Shown here: in pieces, positions 34,628-49,195 of the stretch | Numbering within the stretch: the stretch's first letter is position 1 | How the letters are laid out: the number at the start of each line of letters is the position of its first letter | Assembly (NCBI GenBank): GCA_963556695.1 | Contig: CAUWAG010000018.1 | Span: 992,001-1,056,000, forward strand | Reading direction: 5' to 3' | DNA length: 64,000 bases | DNA from: Anthostomella pinea | Taxonomy: Eukaryota > Ascomycota > Sordariomycetes > Xylariales > Xylariaceae | Notes under the pieces: generated by a model | Seen by the model: the letters and a program-made list of their open reading frames with translations, nothing else | The model's database searches: none | Told to the model about the DNA's origin: nothing | Position numbers and translations under genes: made by a program

Positions 34628-35467
34628 ATGTCGCACCCCCGCATAGAAGAAGTCAGCGACAGCGACAGCGACATGTCGGACCCCAGCGAGGGCGACATCG
34701 CCGACTTCGCCGAATCCGACATCCTGCGCCCGATCTCCAAACCCGCCGCCCCCTCATCCTCCACCTCGCGGCCAGCCCAACCACAGATGGTCCACCCCTC
34801 GCAACAGCAAAACGCCCCGCAGATCCAGCCCTCCGACATAAAAGACTACCAAATGCTCTACCCAATCTACTTCGACGCAACCCGCACGCGCGCCCAAGGC
34901 CGCCGCGTGCCTGCCTCCCTAGCCGTGAAAAACCCACTCGCGCGGGAAATCGCGTCCGCGTGCGCGAACCTACGCCTGCAGCCCGTGTTCGAAGCGCACC
35001 GCCTGCACCCGAAGGACTGGGCGAACCCGGGACGGGTCCGAGTGAAGCTCTCCAAACAGCCCCCCAATACCCCGTTTGCAGTCAAGAACAAACACCACCT
35101 GTATATCCTGGTAGCGCGCCACCTGCAGCAGAACCCGACGACGGAGCACAGCGATGCCCTGCGCAAGGTGCGCGTACCGGGGCTCGGCGTACCTGAGGAC
35201 GGCGAGCCCTGGCCAAGACCGGCGGTGCCCCGCGGCTGGAAGCTGGGCGAGCTGCTGCCGGCGTATAGTGCGGCTATGACGGGCGGTGGGGTGAGTGAGA
35301 ACTCGTTTGCGGATATGATGAAGGAAATGCAGGGGGGTGGGGGGGATATGATGTCGATGCTGGGCCAGGGTATGGGCGGTATGGGTGGAGGGGGGCCGGG
35401 TCCGGGTGGTGCTGGGGGGAATGACGGGGGTGGGAAGAAGGGCAAGAAGGGGAAGGGGAAGGCGTGA
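34628..35467 (+). CDS. SEC65: Signal recognition particle subunit SRP19/Sec65
   Basis: Single exon, 279 aa. Start is the first ATG of the frame (34628); the frame is open further up but has no ATG there. An acidic Ser/Asp-rich N-terminus (EEVSDSDSDMSDPSEGDIADF) precedes the SRP19 domain at about residues 72-165: MLYPIYFDATRTRAQGRRVP, NPLAREIASACANLRL, PKDWANPGRVRVKL and KHHLYILVARHLQ. It binds SRP RNA and helps load Srp54. The C-terminus is Gly/Met-rich and ends in the basic run KKGKKGKGKA, a probable RNA-binding tail; such tails are usual in fungal Sec65. Convergent with the p150Glued gene, stops 402 bp apart. Confidence 0.92.
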   Translation: MSHPRIEEVSDSDSDMSDPSEGDIADFAESDILRPISKPAAPSSSTSRPAQPQMVHPSQQQNAPQIQPSDIKDYQMLYPIYFDATRTRAQGRRVPASLAVKNPLAREIASACANLRLQPVFEAHRLHPKDWANPGRVRVKLSKQPPNTPFAVKNKHHLYILVARHLQQNPTTEHSDALRKVRVPGLGVPEDGEPWPRPAVPRGWKLGELLPAYSAAMTGGGVSENSFADMMKEMQGGGGDMMSMLGQGMGGMGGGGPGPGGAGGNDGGGKKGKKGKGKA

Positions 35468-35869
35468 TGACTATACTACCTTGCATTCAGCAACGTATTG
35501 TGACTGCTAGGCAAGGCATCGTGAATGGTAGACTGGCCTGGGCGGAGGCAGAGGCAGTACCATGAAGTTCTCCAGACAAACCAACAAACCTAGAAAAGCT
35601 GGAGCTGTGTCGCTTCACATCCAACGAAGAAAAACATGACATGATGCAAGAATCGACTCGAAGGCCTATTCTACGTGATGATACAAAGAAAAGGGTATCT
35701 AACAACCAAACGTCTGCTGAAGTTTCAAACCAGGTTCCAACCTGCCGCGGCCTATGCTTTACACTTTACACGGGGAGCAAAGAGGCAGGAAGCCCTACCA
35801 CCGTCTCAACACCACCATCTGTACAAACGCCGGCTCGACCTCGGTCGGTATCTTGTCTCACGTTATCTT
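35468..35869. other. Convergent 3' intergenic region, SEC65 and dynactin gene
   Basis: About 400 bases holding both 3' ends. No gene or clear terminator element was recognised. Confidence 0.45.
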
Positions 35870-38800
35870 TCACGCAGTAGAAACCATGCCCGACAGTTCC
35901 TCCCAAGTCCTCGAGTCCTGAACTTGTACATCACGTCCGCTACCAGGGATGACCTTACCACCCACGCCGCTAGGCATACGGATCTGCAGCCTTGCAACCG
36001 CCGCGCTCCTAATCCTGGCGTGATCGGGATTTGCTGCCGGTCGCTGTGCCCTTCTGTTCCCATTGGCTGGGCCATTGACGAGTCGTGCCTTCTCCTTGAC
36101 GGATTTGTCCCAAGCCTCCCACTTTTCGAATTCCTCCCTCTTCTTCTCGGCGTAGTGCTTCATGGTCGAGCTGTACGGTCGCCAGTGGCCCCTCTCCTCT
36201 GGGGTCGGGAACGATGGCCACTCCGTATCCGTGGCGATCTTCAGGAGTTCCCTCGAGCAGTCCCGGGCCTCGGCGGCAACTAGGGCCTTGCGCTGCTCTT
36301 GAACGGGAACGGGCTTGATGAGTGGCTCGGAGAGCCAGTCGTAGTTGGGCTGCTCCGTGATGCGAGCTCGGTGGTTGTCTGCTCTCAGGAAATTCACTGC
36401 TTCTTCCAAGCTCTTGATTTCGTGGTTGAGCGCATCCATCTCACGGGCCGTGGCGACTGCGCGGTCCTGGCCAGCCTTCGCTCCAGCGGCGTCTGCTGCG
36501 TCGCCAAAGGCTCTGCTATCGCCTGCAATCTTCTTCCACTTGTCGCGGTCGGCCTCAAGGGCCTTGGCCTCGCGGTCTTGCTGCTCGAGGTCCTTCTGGA
36601 GTGTGGCGATGTGGCTCTGAACGTCCACAATTTGGGACTCAAGATCTGCCATGCGAGAGGCCTTGGCATTGGCATCACGCATGCGGGCCTCAAGCGTTTC
36701 GATGCGGAGTGTAGCCGTGCTGAGATTCTCGTCACGTAAAGCAACGTCTCGTCGAGCCTGGTTGTAATGATCCTTGAGCTGACGAAGCTCTTCCTCGGCG
36801 TCAACCGGGATCGTCTTCAGAGCCTTGAGTTCTTGCGCTCTGAGGATCCATGGCGCCTGATTGCGTTCGAACTCTTGTGTCTGCGATAGATCGGAGCAGA
36901 CGGCGGCGAGATCTGTGATTTGGCCAGTGAGAACGCGGAGCTTCGACAGGTAAGTAGAGAAAAGATCCGATTCAGCAGATGCGAAAGAACTCATGACTGT
37001 GCGTGACACAGTAGTCTGCACTTCAGGGTACGAGTACGCCTCAGAGCGACCTTCTACCGTCAAGAGGGTGTGCAAGTCGTTTCCGATCTTGCGCGACATT
37101 TCCACAAGCTCCTGGCTCGTGTTTTCACACTGTTCGAAGGCTTCAGCAGTATCGGGGGTGAGGGCCAGCGATCTCGCCCGCAGATCATCCAGAGAACGGA
37201 CCGCCTTCGAGGCGATGACCTTGGCACTTCGAGTCTGGCTAATGACCGCATCTGCCCGTTTGGCAAAGTGCTGGGCCAGTTCGTCCTCCTCGCCATTGAC
37301 CGGCACGACTCGCTGAACCATGCCCTTAATAACGTTGAAAGCCGCAGCGCCTGACTCCAGGTGACTTTGCGTGAGTACTGCCTTCATCTGGACTTCATCG
37401 GCAAAGCTCTCCAGGCCCTCGGAGATATGGACCTCTCCAAGGTGGGTCATGAGGGCAATGGTGCGTTGCAGTTCACTTGCGCATTGCATCTCCTTGAGTT
37501 CGTCCTTTCTGAGCCCTTCAATCCAGTTGTTCAGAGCTCGTTCAACTGGTTCCAATTCGTAGAGAGCACCCTCGTACTTGGCGAACTGTTCCAGGGAGCA
37601 ATGACTGATGGCATTGACAAATCGATCGCACATGGATGAAACCCAAGTCAGCTTATCCAGGGCGTCACAGCCAGCGAAGACCTCGTCTTCGTGGCCTGGG
37701 TGCGGCTGCCCACCGACTCGTTCCTTAATAAAGCCATGTAGTAGGTTCGCCTTGAAAGCCAGTCGGCCGAATCGCAGCAATGCGAGAACCGAGTCCCGAT
37801 CAGCAGCGAAGCTTTCGGGGAGGAACAGTTTGACGATCTGCAAGTGTTGTTGTGCTTCTTTCGCATCCATGCGTTGTAGCTCCAGTTCGATGGTCTTGAC
37901 TTGAGTCTTCTCTGTCGAGATCTGGAGCTTGTGATTTAGATCCATCATCAACCTGGATGTGCTGCCGAGCTTTTCGGACTCAGCTTCGTTCACCACGTGA
38001 GAAGCACGCAAGTCCTCGATATCGGTCTGGAGGTTGGTGACCAGCTCTCTAAATCGAGACAAGGTGTACTCTAGATCTCCGATCGCGTCATCCTTCTCAG
38101 AAGCCCTTCGAACCTGTTCCGCAATAACAGTGTCCTTGAAGTCGAGATCTTCCTGCATCTCCTTCTCATTCTGGACGTGGTTGATCTCAAGCTCGTCGTT
38201 GATCTCTTTGAGGGCCTCGAGATCGTCGATCATGGCCTTCAACTCGTTGATTTGTTCGGACTGAGTCAACTTCTCGTAGCTGAGTTGTTCGATGATAGCT
38301 TCAGCGCCGAGATTGTCGTCAAGTTGCTGTCGGAGATCCTCGGCACGGACTTCGGATTCCAGCAGTTTTTCCTTGGCGATTTCGTATTGTTCCTTGATCG
38401 CATCAAACTCTTCCAGGTCCGCCTCCAGAGACTTGATCTGCAGTTTGTTCTCTTCATCCTGTTGCTGTGTGATATCCCGCAACCTGATCAGAGCATCCCG
38501 TAATCGTTCATTGTTTCGCTCCATCTGCAGCCATCCCGTGCTGGCCCTGTCCTCGGGTGACATACCATTCGAGTATTCGGAATTCTCCTCGCGTAAGATC
38601 TCGACCTCCAGCTCGAGCTCTTCAGCTTTCTGCTTCAGGGCCTCGAACTCTGATTTTAGGACTTCGGCGGTTTCCTCGGCCATCTCGCGGTCCAAAGTTG
38701 CCAGCTCCATGATGGACTCATGTTCGGCTTGGAGAGATTCGATCTGCTCTAGACTGTCTTCTGCTTCCTTCAACTGTTTTCGCAGGCCAGCGTTTTCCTG

Positions 38801-39971
38801 AGACGTGGCTTGGAATTTAGTCTCAATCTTCTTGTTGATAGTCTCGAACTTGTCACGCTGCTCCTGGAGGCGTTCGATTTCCTTGAGTTTCTCACGGTCT
38901 TCCAGTCTCTTGCGTTCAAGAACCTTGATTTTTGACTTCAGGTCCTCATTCTCTCGGCTGATAGCATTAGCGGCAGCTGGTCGTGTAGAGGAAGCACCAC
39001 CCGGGGTGCGGCTGGTAGGTGTACCCGTCTGTTGCTTGGTGGGGGGTGTCGACAAGGATGGGCCTCCAGACGTGAGTTTCTCGAGGGCCTTGGTTCTTGA
39101 GAGGACTGGGCTGCTCGCTTGTTCTCCATCACTCTTGATGGGCGAACTGATTCCAGACCTGTCACCGCCCTCGTTTCCTGACACTGAGCTACCAGACATT
39201 ATTCTCCCTGAAGTAGGACGTGCGAGTCCTCGGGCAGGCGCAGTGGAGAGCCGAGCACCCGAGGGCCTCGTAGCAGTGCTTGTAGGTCGTGCCGTCGTAG
39301 AAGATGAGGATGAGGTAGAGGGTTGACGTCGTACTCCAGCAGAGGGAAGTGCTGGCGGACCCATAGATGTCCTCGAACCACCAAGGGAAGGTCTGGGCTT
39401 GACTCCGGCACCTGAGGTGCGGGTATTTGATGGGGTGCCAGTTCGAGAGTTCGTGGTACTTGGAGGGGCTGTCGCCAGTTGTTTCGTCGGGGATTTGGTG
39501 GGAGACTGCGCAGGTGACTGTTAGCAACGAACAGAGCTATGACATCGTTGCGCATACCCTGGCTATACTAGAGGGCCGAGATGTCCTAGGAACGGGACTT
39601 GGACTGGGTGCATTCATGCTCATGCGCTTTCCCATCGAGGGGTCGTTCACGGAACTTGGTCGGGAACTTGGTCGCCCAGCGCTCGCAGCGGCAGTGCTCG
39701 TCCGTGAACCTCGTCGAATAGGGGCGGCAGCCTTCAGAGCTGGCGCGGCTTGTATTATGGTGGCAGTGGATGGCCTGACGAACATGCCCTTCCCGGGTGA
39801 GCAGTCGAAGTACCGCTCGCCCTGAACGGCACCATCATTCTTGCCGCTGTCATCTTCCAACTCAACTCCCAACCAGTCTCCGGGTGCGAAATGGGTCTGG
39901 CCGGCAAAGCGAACGACAGCAATGCGGCCATCGCTGAGGCGGATGGTCTGCCCAACTGCTAGATCCGACAT
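35870..39971 (-). CDS. Dynactin subunit p150Glued
   Basis: Two exons, 39971-39558 and 39505-35870, joined over a 52-nt intron (GTATGC to GCGCAG) in phase 0; 1349 aa. Residues 1-70 form the CAP-Gly domain (VVRFAGQTHFAPGDWLGVEL, GKNDG at 43-47, RYFDCSPGKGMFVRP), which binds microtubule plus-end tails. A Ser/Thr/Pro-rich basic linker follows (about 75-280). Coiled coil 1 runs from about 285 to 680 and the dynactin (p150) domain follows, with LLRFGRLAFKANLLHGFIKE, RFVNAISHCSLEQFAKYEGALYE in two parts and ALNNWIEGLRKDELKEM. A second coiled coil and a basic C-terminus follow. It is the arm of dynactin that contacts dynein. No lesion is visible over more than 4 kb. Confidence 0.95.
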
Positions 39972-40738
39972 TTGGGCGTTGGGCGAGGGCTTCCTGCTGG
40001 TTAGTACATGTTGAAAGGGGTGGCGATTGACCCCCAGAGCAGAGCTACCTTGGCTCGCAGTGTGACGTTGGGTGAAGTGCTTCTTTGTTCGGGGTTACGC
40101 GTTGGCTGGTCGGTTAGACGCGAATGTTGACTTCGGACTTATCGGCGGTTAATCTGGGCACAGTGCTGGGCGTCAACCTGCAACGACCTGCACGGTATAG
40201 GACACTGGCAGACAGCCAATCAAGGGTGCAGTTCGCATTAGCCACTCGTCCTCGAGAACCAACAACGCCATTCATTGAAGCCGCGACAAGTGTTGGCTAG
40301 GACACTTCTATGAAGCATCTCTTTGATCACGACCTATACATGAAGGGTTTAGGGGCCCAAGACACACAACACAATCATATGAGACCTGGCGTTCCTGTCT
40401 GCGATTCATTATCTAGACCTGTCTCACCTGCATCAACACGTTAGCGGGGAAGCATGGCTTGCTGCTTGGAGGAAAGGGATCAAGTGATCGTGTAAAAACT
40501 ACTGTTATATGCGTATCAGGTCTGCTATCTATCTCCTCTTTGTCTTTCTTACTATTCAAGAAATTCCCAAATGTTATGAGCCAACCAACCACCGCAGTCC
40601 TCTACTCTCCTCTCTCCATACTTGAATCCCAAGTCCCATTCCTACTTTTCCCCATAAGACAACTCCCTCGTCCTTTTCATCTTTCGCCTTCATCTTCTCA
40701 ATACTTCTTCTACTTCACTCAAAACCCCCAACCAAAAC
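39972..40738. promoter_or_regulatory. Upstream region of the p150Glued gene and 3' flank of the HMG gene
   Basis: About 770 bases, no gene. The right 50 bases include GTGAGT at the very end of the HMG-box coding frame, which leaves open a further 3' intron of that gene. Confidence 0.4.
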
Positions 40739-43708
40739 TCACCGCGTGCGCAACGACTCAAACCCAGCCTTGAAACTCCCACTGCGCACCCACTCCGAGA
40801 TCTCAAACCCAAGCCGGCGCTCGAGCTTCTCGTCGACGCCGCGGCCCTCGACCACGCGCAGCACCAGCACGCCCGAGCCCCCGACAAACTCAACGCAGTT
40901 GTTGCCCTGCAGCTCGGCCTCGGCCGCGCGCTTGACGTACACCGTCAGGTCCGCGCCCACGATGCCGCGCCACAGCGTCGCCACCCACTGCCAGTGGTCG
41001 TCGGCCCGGTACGCGTCGTTGACGTGCAGCGACCCCGCGTACCGGTTCGAGAACGTCAGGCTGTAGCCGTCCGCGAGTATTGCTACTGGCAGCTTGGAGG
41101 AGCTGGGGCCCGCCGGCGTCGCTGCGGCGGGTTTTGCCGATGATGATGTCGAGTCTTCAGGTGTCTTGGAGTCGCTGCTCGATGGCAGTGCCGCTCGTGG
41201 GGTGTGGGTGGATGGCGGAGCGCTGGTGATGTACCGGATCAGCTCCTCGGACGTCTTGTGCCATTTCAGCATCCGGGCGACGTAGTTCGCAATGGGGCTC
41301 ATCAGCGACGGTTTCCTCTGAACGCTACTGGTCTCAACAGCGGCCGATTTTTCGGTCTCATCCTCATTGGCATGGCTCCCATCCGCGCCCTCAGCGCTCG
41401 AATGAGCTGCCGGGCTCGGGTGTGCAATTGCATTGTTGTTATTATCCTCCGACCACATCTTCACGGCGTACTCCCCGGACACCGACAGTGCCTTCTCCAC
41501 CACAGCAGCCACTTCTCTCATAACGGAAACACTGGCTCCTTCGATGGCGATGATGGGTCCGCGTCTCTCGAAGAAAGGCCCGCCCGGACCGGGCGGTTTC
41601 AGCGGCGGACTGATCGACCGGAGCACGTCGAGTTTCAGCAGGAAAGGCCATCTCGGTGGTACGGCTGGTGCTTGTGCTTGTACTTGCTGCACCACCTGTT
41701 GTGGCTGTTGTTGCCTGACGACGGGGCCTGCTCCGTTATTGACGATACCGAGGCCGGTCCCAAAATGAGCTGGTTGCGGCGCGGCTGACATGGGGCGCGG
41801 GGGGGCTGCTTCTGGGTTCATCGACGGGGAATTGGGCACCTGTGTCTGGAGCGGAGGCAGCCGGAGCGACTCGTCAAACCCGGCATTCCCTCTGTTAGGT
41901 GCCGGCGTCGGTACTGGCATCGGCATCGGCATCTGTTGGTGGTACGACACTGACGGCCGGGGAGGCGGTTGCATATGAGGGTGATTCTGGGGGTTTGGGT
42001 GAGTCGGTTGGCGGTACTGCATTGGAGGAGGTTGGGGCAGCGGCCCAGGACCGTAGCCGCTCGCCGACATTGGCGGTGGTCCGCTGACTGACGGGCGGTG
42101 CTGTTGCTGTTGTTGTGGGTGTTGAGGATATTGTTGTTGCTGTTGGTATCGTGGGTCCGGGACCTGGATGTAGCCAATGGGCGGAGATCCGGGGACGAAG
42201 ACTTGGGGCCCATTGTAGCGGCGTCGCTTGTGGTCGGGCGGCGGCGCTGGGGCGGCTGTCGGAGACATCATCCCATAGTCTTCGTCGATGTCCCTCAGCA
42301 TCGGCTGGGTGTACCTGCGACCGTGGCCGTCGATCGACATGGCACTCGCGGTGGAACCTCGCCGCAGGTGGTCCGTCTCGATGACACGCGGGTTGGGGTT
42401 GATATACGGCTGTTGATGCATATTCGACGGAGGGGCCTTCGAGGAGGCCGCCGGCGTCGTCGCGACACTGAAGGGCGTCGAGGGCGTTCGGGGCGTCGCG
42501 ATGTAGCGTCCCCCACACTTGGGGCAGCGACCAGAACTATCACCGCCGTGCGCGGACGTCGGTCTGCCGCTGGCGTTCTTGCCTCCGCGTCGGGGCTGGT
42601 AGCGGTAGTCGGGGTACTGGCGCTGGTGGCGGATCTTTTCCTCTTCAGCGAGCTGCTTCCAGCTGTTCTTGACCTCGTCGGGCTGCTCGCGCCACTTCTC
42701 GCCTATGAGTTTGGAGATGTCGGGGTTCGCAAGCCCGGGGTGCTGCGCCGCGACGTGGCCCTGCCAGTGCTGGCGATAAAGGATGAAGGCTGTTGAATGG
42801 CAAAGACACGCACACAAAGGGTTAGTCTATCTTCTTTTTCCTCTCTCTCTTGTTTCTTGTTGTTTTGTTGTTGCCTTCGATTTCGAAACGAACCAATGAA
42901 TCGACTTGGATCCATGCAGTGTGCGTGCGGCAAGGAAGGAAGGAACAAGACAATCAGACATGGGTCTCAGCCCCTTTGATGTTTCCCCCGTTTCTCTTTG
43001 ATACTTGACACAACAAGACAGGATCGCGTACAAAGACTTCTCTGGTCCGAGTTTCCGTCTCAGGACGCGGAGAATTTCCGGGCTCAACGGTTGGAGGTGA
43101 GGTGAGGTGAGGTGAGAGGTCAGGTGGGAAGGAATGATTGACGGTGATTCCTTGGGGCAATCATGTTGAGGCAAAAGAGAAGGGATGGGGGAAGACGGTA
43201 AGGAGCGGAAACCGAGAAGAGTTTCCTACATACCGTTACGAGGTCTGGGAACCTTCGGTGCTTTTGTGCAGAGACATATCATGTCTCTTCCCCCATCGCT
43301 TCTGGCCGTAGTCGGCGTGTAGAGACTGAGGGATTGGATTCGGGGGTGGTTTGCCTCTTGCACGTCGATGGAGGCGGCTCGCTTTCTCTGGAGTCTGGAG
43401 GCAGCGAACGGAGCTGTGGTGTGGTTTGTCTCGTCCGGTTGGTGATGATTATGGTGGTGGTATTGAGGGTCCAGCGAAGGCGGTATAGGGGCCGGCTTTG
43501 CTACTACGTCTCCTTGTCCTCCCAGGCCGCTCGTGGCCATCGCTGGCTGGCTTTGAGGTCTTCTTGGCAACGTCGTGGTGGTCGTCGCTGGGGCGGTTGC
43601 GGGTGTGGGACGAACAGAGGTCGAAGAGGCGGCGCTTCTTCTGGAGGGAGAGGGCGAGGAGGGTGAGGACGAGCGGAGGTCACTGGTCAGGCTAGCACTG
43701 TCGGTCAT
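40739..43708 (-). CDS. HMG-box transcription factor with long low-complexity middle region
   Basis: Exon 1 is 43708-43234, exon 2 42789-40739; the intron of 444 nt (GTATGT to CAACAG) is long for a fungus. Product 841 aa. Start is the ATG at 43708 (MTDSASLTSDL). The HMG box lies at about 152-222: VPRPRNAFILYRQHW across the intron, then NPDISKLIGEKWREQPDEVKN and QYPDYRYQPRR, a sequence-specific (SOX/MATA-like) type. A CPKCGG pair of Cys follows. The middle is rich in Pro, Gln and His (QQQQQYPQHPQQQQQH). The C-terminal part from about 520 is folded and conserved-looking (PRWPFLLKLDVLRSISPPL, ILADGYSLTFSNRYAGSLHV, HWQWVATLWRGIVGADLTVY), so it is not only a DNA-binding protein. The stop at 40739 overlaps a GTGAGT, so the last residues are uncertain. 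Confidence 0.88.
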
Positions 43709-45063
43709 GTCGAGCTGCTGCTGGCAAGGCAAACGGACGAAGCGAAGCAGGTTGCTGGAAAGAGGGGGGGAGTAGAAGGGTAGGAGGGTCGGAGTTAAGC
43801 ATACACACAACGAGTAGTCAGTCTCAGGGGTCTGGCATCAAGACAGTTGTTGTCGATCCGAACAGATGCAGAGACAAGACGAGACGATCGATGGAAAGGT
43901 AGGTAGGTATGTAGATAGATGGCAGCAGTGGCTGACTTGTTGGATAGGCAAGGAGAGACACGGACAAGAATTAACGATGGGGCAACACCAAGGGCTTGTT
44001 AGAATTGTCTCTTTGTGAGAGGGGGTCCCCATTCATGGGCCAGTCAGACAATGATTTTGGGCCGGTCAATGACCTTATGCCGGCAGCTGCTGTCGCCAGT
44101 GCCAGTGCCAGTGGCCCCCGTCCGCTGAAAGAAACTATATGTTGGCGGCATCCATTATGAAGCGAGCGAGCGAGCGAGAGAGAATGGAGGAGGGGGGCGT
44201 GTGTGTGGTGCGTGTGCAGCGGCAGCCCAGGACAAAAAAGAGCTCCTTTGCTCTGGAGACTGGGCCTGTCTCGGGAGTATACTGGGTTGGTTGAGGCCCA
44301 AGCTGTTGCAGATGAGACTAGACTATTTTCTCTTTCTTTGTCTCGCAGCGTTTGCGCACCACACACCCACGCCAACCTTGCCGTTCGCAGTAGGTAGATC
44401 TCGTCATACTATCATATACACCCGCTGTCTAGGTAGGTGGCTGGCTTCGCTTTGACTAGAAAGTGACAGCGTTGACAAGACAACAAGATAAGTGATAAGA
44501 GTACACAATGTCCATGCTTCATCTTGTCAAGCCGGTACACACTCCCTCGTTGAAGACGAGGTTGGAAGTGGTGGTTTTCCCCTCCCCCCCCTCCATGCTC
44601 ACCAACTGCCTACAGCGCAGGAATGCCATTCTCCAGCTGGATCGGGGAATGTATAGCTCGCTTGCTGTTGGCAACAAAGACTATGTGCAGCCGAAACTGG
44701 CCTAGGTACTTGTCACGTGGGCCTCGCATTTCAGTCAGCATGTTCATTGTCCTCACCCAGTCAGGGCAGTTTGGAGTCTGTTTTGCATGTCTCATGTCGC
44801 TTCGCTGGTTTGGCAGATCCGGAAGCAACCAACCAACCAACCAGCTTGTGTGGTGTTATTGAACCAACAAAATGCAGCAACCAACACTTACATCAATTGT
44901 ACCTCAATGACTCCGAAACCCCTCCCACATTTTCCCAGCCCGGTTGTCAGCTACACGCAGAAGGATCATGCAGCGAGCGCAGCCTTGTGAAATTAGGTAA
45001 TCTGACGAGTCCCTCCCGTTGTCTGAGGTAATCCATGGATCCGTCCAAAACACAATCAATCGC
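43709..45063. promoter_or_regulatory. Upstream region of the HMG-box gene
   Basis: 1.35 kb, no gene. Contains short tandem runs: AGGTAGGTAGGTATG near 43897, CAGTGCCAGTGCCAGTG near 44096, AGCGAGCGAGCGAGCGAG near 44160 and ACCAACCAACCAACCAGC near 44828. Long upstream regions are common for regulator genes. Confidence 0.4.
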
Positions 45064-46691
<1,628 letters not shown>

Positions 46692-49195
46692 GTTTGCGAC
46701 GAGAGGGATGGAGGAGTCGATGGGTTTGTTAGCAGAAGCGATGCAATTTGTGCTACTAATCAAGCGCTGCTTTGTGCGGTTTACTCGCGAACCCCAGAAG
46801 TTGCAGGGTGTGGATTGGATGAGAATGCCTGTCAGAAGTGCAGCGAAGTCAGGATCGCAAGCTGAAATTATCGGGTTGGGGAGCTTGGAGCTGGAGCTTC
46901 ATCCAAATCGCGAACTTTTCTGGGGCGCGACTGGATGGACTGTGCGCGCACAGTGCCGTCGCTACTGTGTGCTGTAAGCTTGACCACCTGCCTGCAGCAA
47001 GCAAGGCTCTCGGCCTTCAACTTCCAAGCCATCATCGTATACCAGTGTTCTTCAGATTGATATACAATTTCTCATGGAATTAACCGTTCCGTCTCACTGT
47101 TATTTACGACCTCGCTATATACGTAAGGAGGTAAGTTCCGCTTGATGTATCTGTCTCAATCGCACAGCGGTCGAAGTCTTCTGAGCCAGAGATTTTCTTT
47201 TTTCAGAGGCCAATTGTAGGGACAAGAATTATGCAGTGGTTGCTTCAGTTCGGACATCAGTACGCAGCCTCCAATCGTGCAGTCCGGCCGCTGGATACCT
47301 TGTTTTTAGCCAAAGTCGTTGCGCCAGAAGACGCTTCTGAGAAAGCGCTCGGCCAGATCCCTCCAGTCTACACACCCACATATTGACACATCACCCACTT
47401 AACAGTACGGCGATATCGATCTAATCATTGGGATACAATTTACCAGAGTTTTCCCAAGGCTCAGACTCAAATGATCGTTGTGGTTCCGCGCTGGGATCAA
47501 GCACCACGAGATCAAATCCAGTGGGCCAGTTGTATATACGGAAAGGGACATCTTGAAGATCCAGAGGAAAGCGCACACACCTCAACCATTCCAACTCGAA
47601 AATCCGACCCTTCTCAGCACGTCTGGCGCTTTCTTATTTGCTCATGGGTCGATCCATACCGCTTCTCTCAGGGCCATGATCATGCCAGCAACATCCCATA
47701 CTCATCCGCTAACCCCTTCCCGGAACCACCAGGTCCCTCCCATCTTCCAGATTGCATCACCTCCTCCTGATTCAGCGGGGCGGGAGAAAGCGACCGACCA
47801 TGGTCACGATGCAGCAACCACGCCGTGCTCAGGGGTCCTGGTGCTCATATTGCGTGCATGAAACCACTCTCGGGGGCGAGACAGAGGCCGATGAAGGAGG
47901 TGAAAAGACAGGAATACAGTCTAGGGAAGCTGGCGGAGAGGAGAGGCCGCGATCGATGGTGTTGGTTCTGACTGACCCAACTCGTCAAAGGTCTAGTCAT
48001 AGGCATCATGAAAATTTGCAGTGTCTGTTCTCGAGTCATCCTCAACCTTGCGCAGGACTATTATTTCGGAAGGATGCGGTCCTCCAACAAGAATCCTCCC
48101 TATTGTCGGCCCTTGCTTAGCGCCAGGCATTTCAGGGTGACCCTTCCAAGAGCAAGGAATCTTCACAGGCGCAGAAGGGACTAGAGGCACAATGGATCAT
48201 ACGTAGGTTAGGGAATATACTCATTGTCTACTCCTGAATGTGACTCGGCATTCTCTTATCGAATTGCCAATTCCAAGTCCAGCAGTACGCCCGCCGCCGA
48301 CTACTAGAGTACGAGAGGATGCAGTGACGAAACAAACAAATGAAGGATATCCAAACAGTCGGTGCAGCGGCAGTCGACGATGCTGAACTTCATTGTTCAT
48401 TGTCTGCATTTTTAGGCAGCAATCAACAAAGGAGAGCGAGCTGCTATAGCGGTCGTGTGAGTTGTGTTGCTGAGGTTATCGTTGAGCTGATTCCGCCTGC
48501 AAGCCAGGCCTGGAAGGACCGCACGGAGGCAGGGGTTTAACGAAAAATGCATTGTCGGGTGCATAGTATATGCCGGCCGTGAAGATCTTCTGGCATGCTG
48601 CTGCACCAGCCTCGCACGCCAAACGGTAAGAATCCCGCAGCCGGGTTGTATCGTTGGTTCTGGGTGTTGAAACCTTCAGCAAGCTGGTTAGCTGTTGCTG
48701 CTAGCCCGATATCACAACTTATGAGGCTAACATACCTAAAAATAACTCGACCGGAGCGACCCCGCGTTCAGCTCGCCTTGTAGTATATGCAGTTGGGAGT
48801 CCAAGAATGAACAGGGTCCTTGCAATGGTCATGTGGCATCTAATGTTGGTTGCCACGCTGGAATGTTGTCCCCAGGCTCGCAGAGTCGGATGCCCATGGT
48901 TACGTGGAAGACCATCGACGGCCCGCTCTTGTGTGTATGTGTATATCCCTCGACTACGTCGTTGGGAGACCGCAAATGTTGGCAGTCCTCATGGATACGA
49001 GATTCCATTGCTTGGTTCGTAACACCGCGACAATGTCCAGTATTGAGCCCAACCTCTTTCGCCGACTCCGTAAAGTGCTACCTGGTATTCCCGATTCCAA
49101 AACTCCATTGCTATGCGTGAAAATGCAAACATCGCCCCGGCCGCAAGATTTCGGATGCAATCCTCGGTATTCTCGGTTCGCAATGGTTGTTCCTT
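46692..49195. other. 2.5 kb intergenic stretch, no secure gene
   Basis: Holds the RVB1 promoter on the left and the TAF13 3' flank on the right. A minus-strand frame at 48476-48682 encodes LRDSYRLACEAGAAACQKIF and APDNAFFVKPLP, which looks globular, but no start with signal or paired splice sites were found around it. Nothing else was recognised. Confidence 0.4.

Noticed and set aside
48476..48682. Minus-strand frame with a globular-looking segment (CEAGAAACQKIF, APDNAFFVKPLP)
   Set aside because: No signal peptide, no convincing start or splice partner; could be chance in a 207-base frame.
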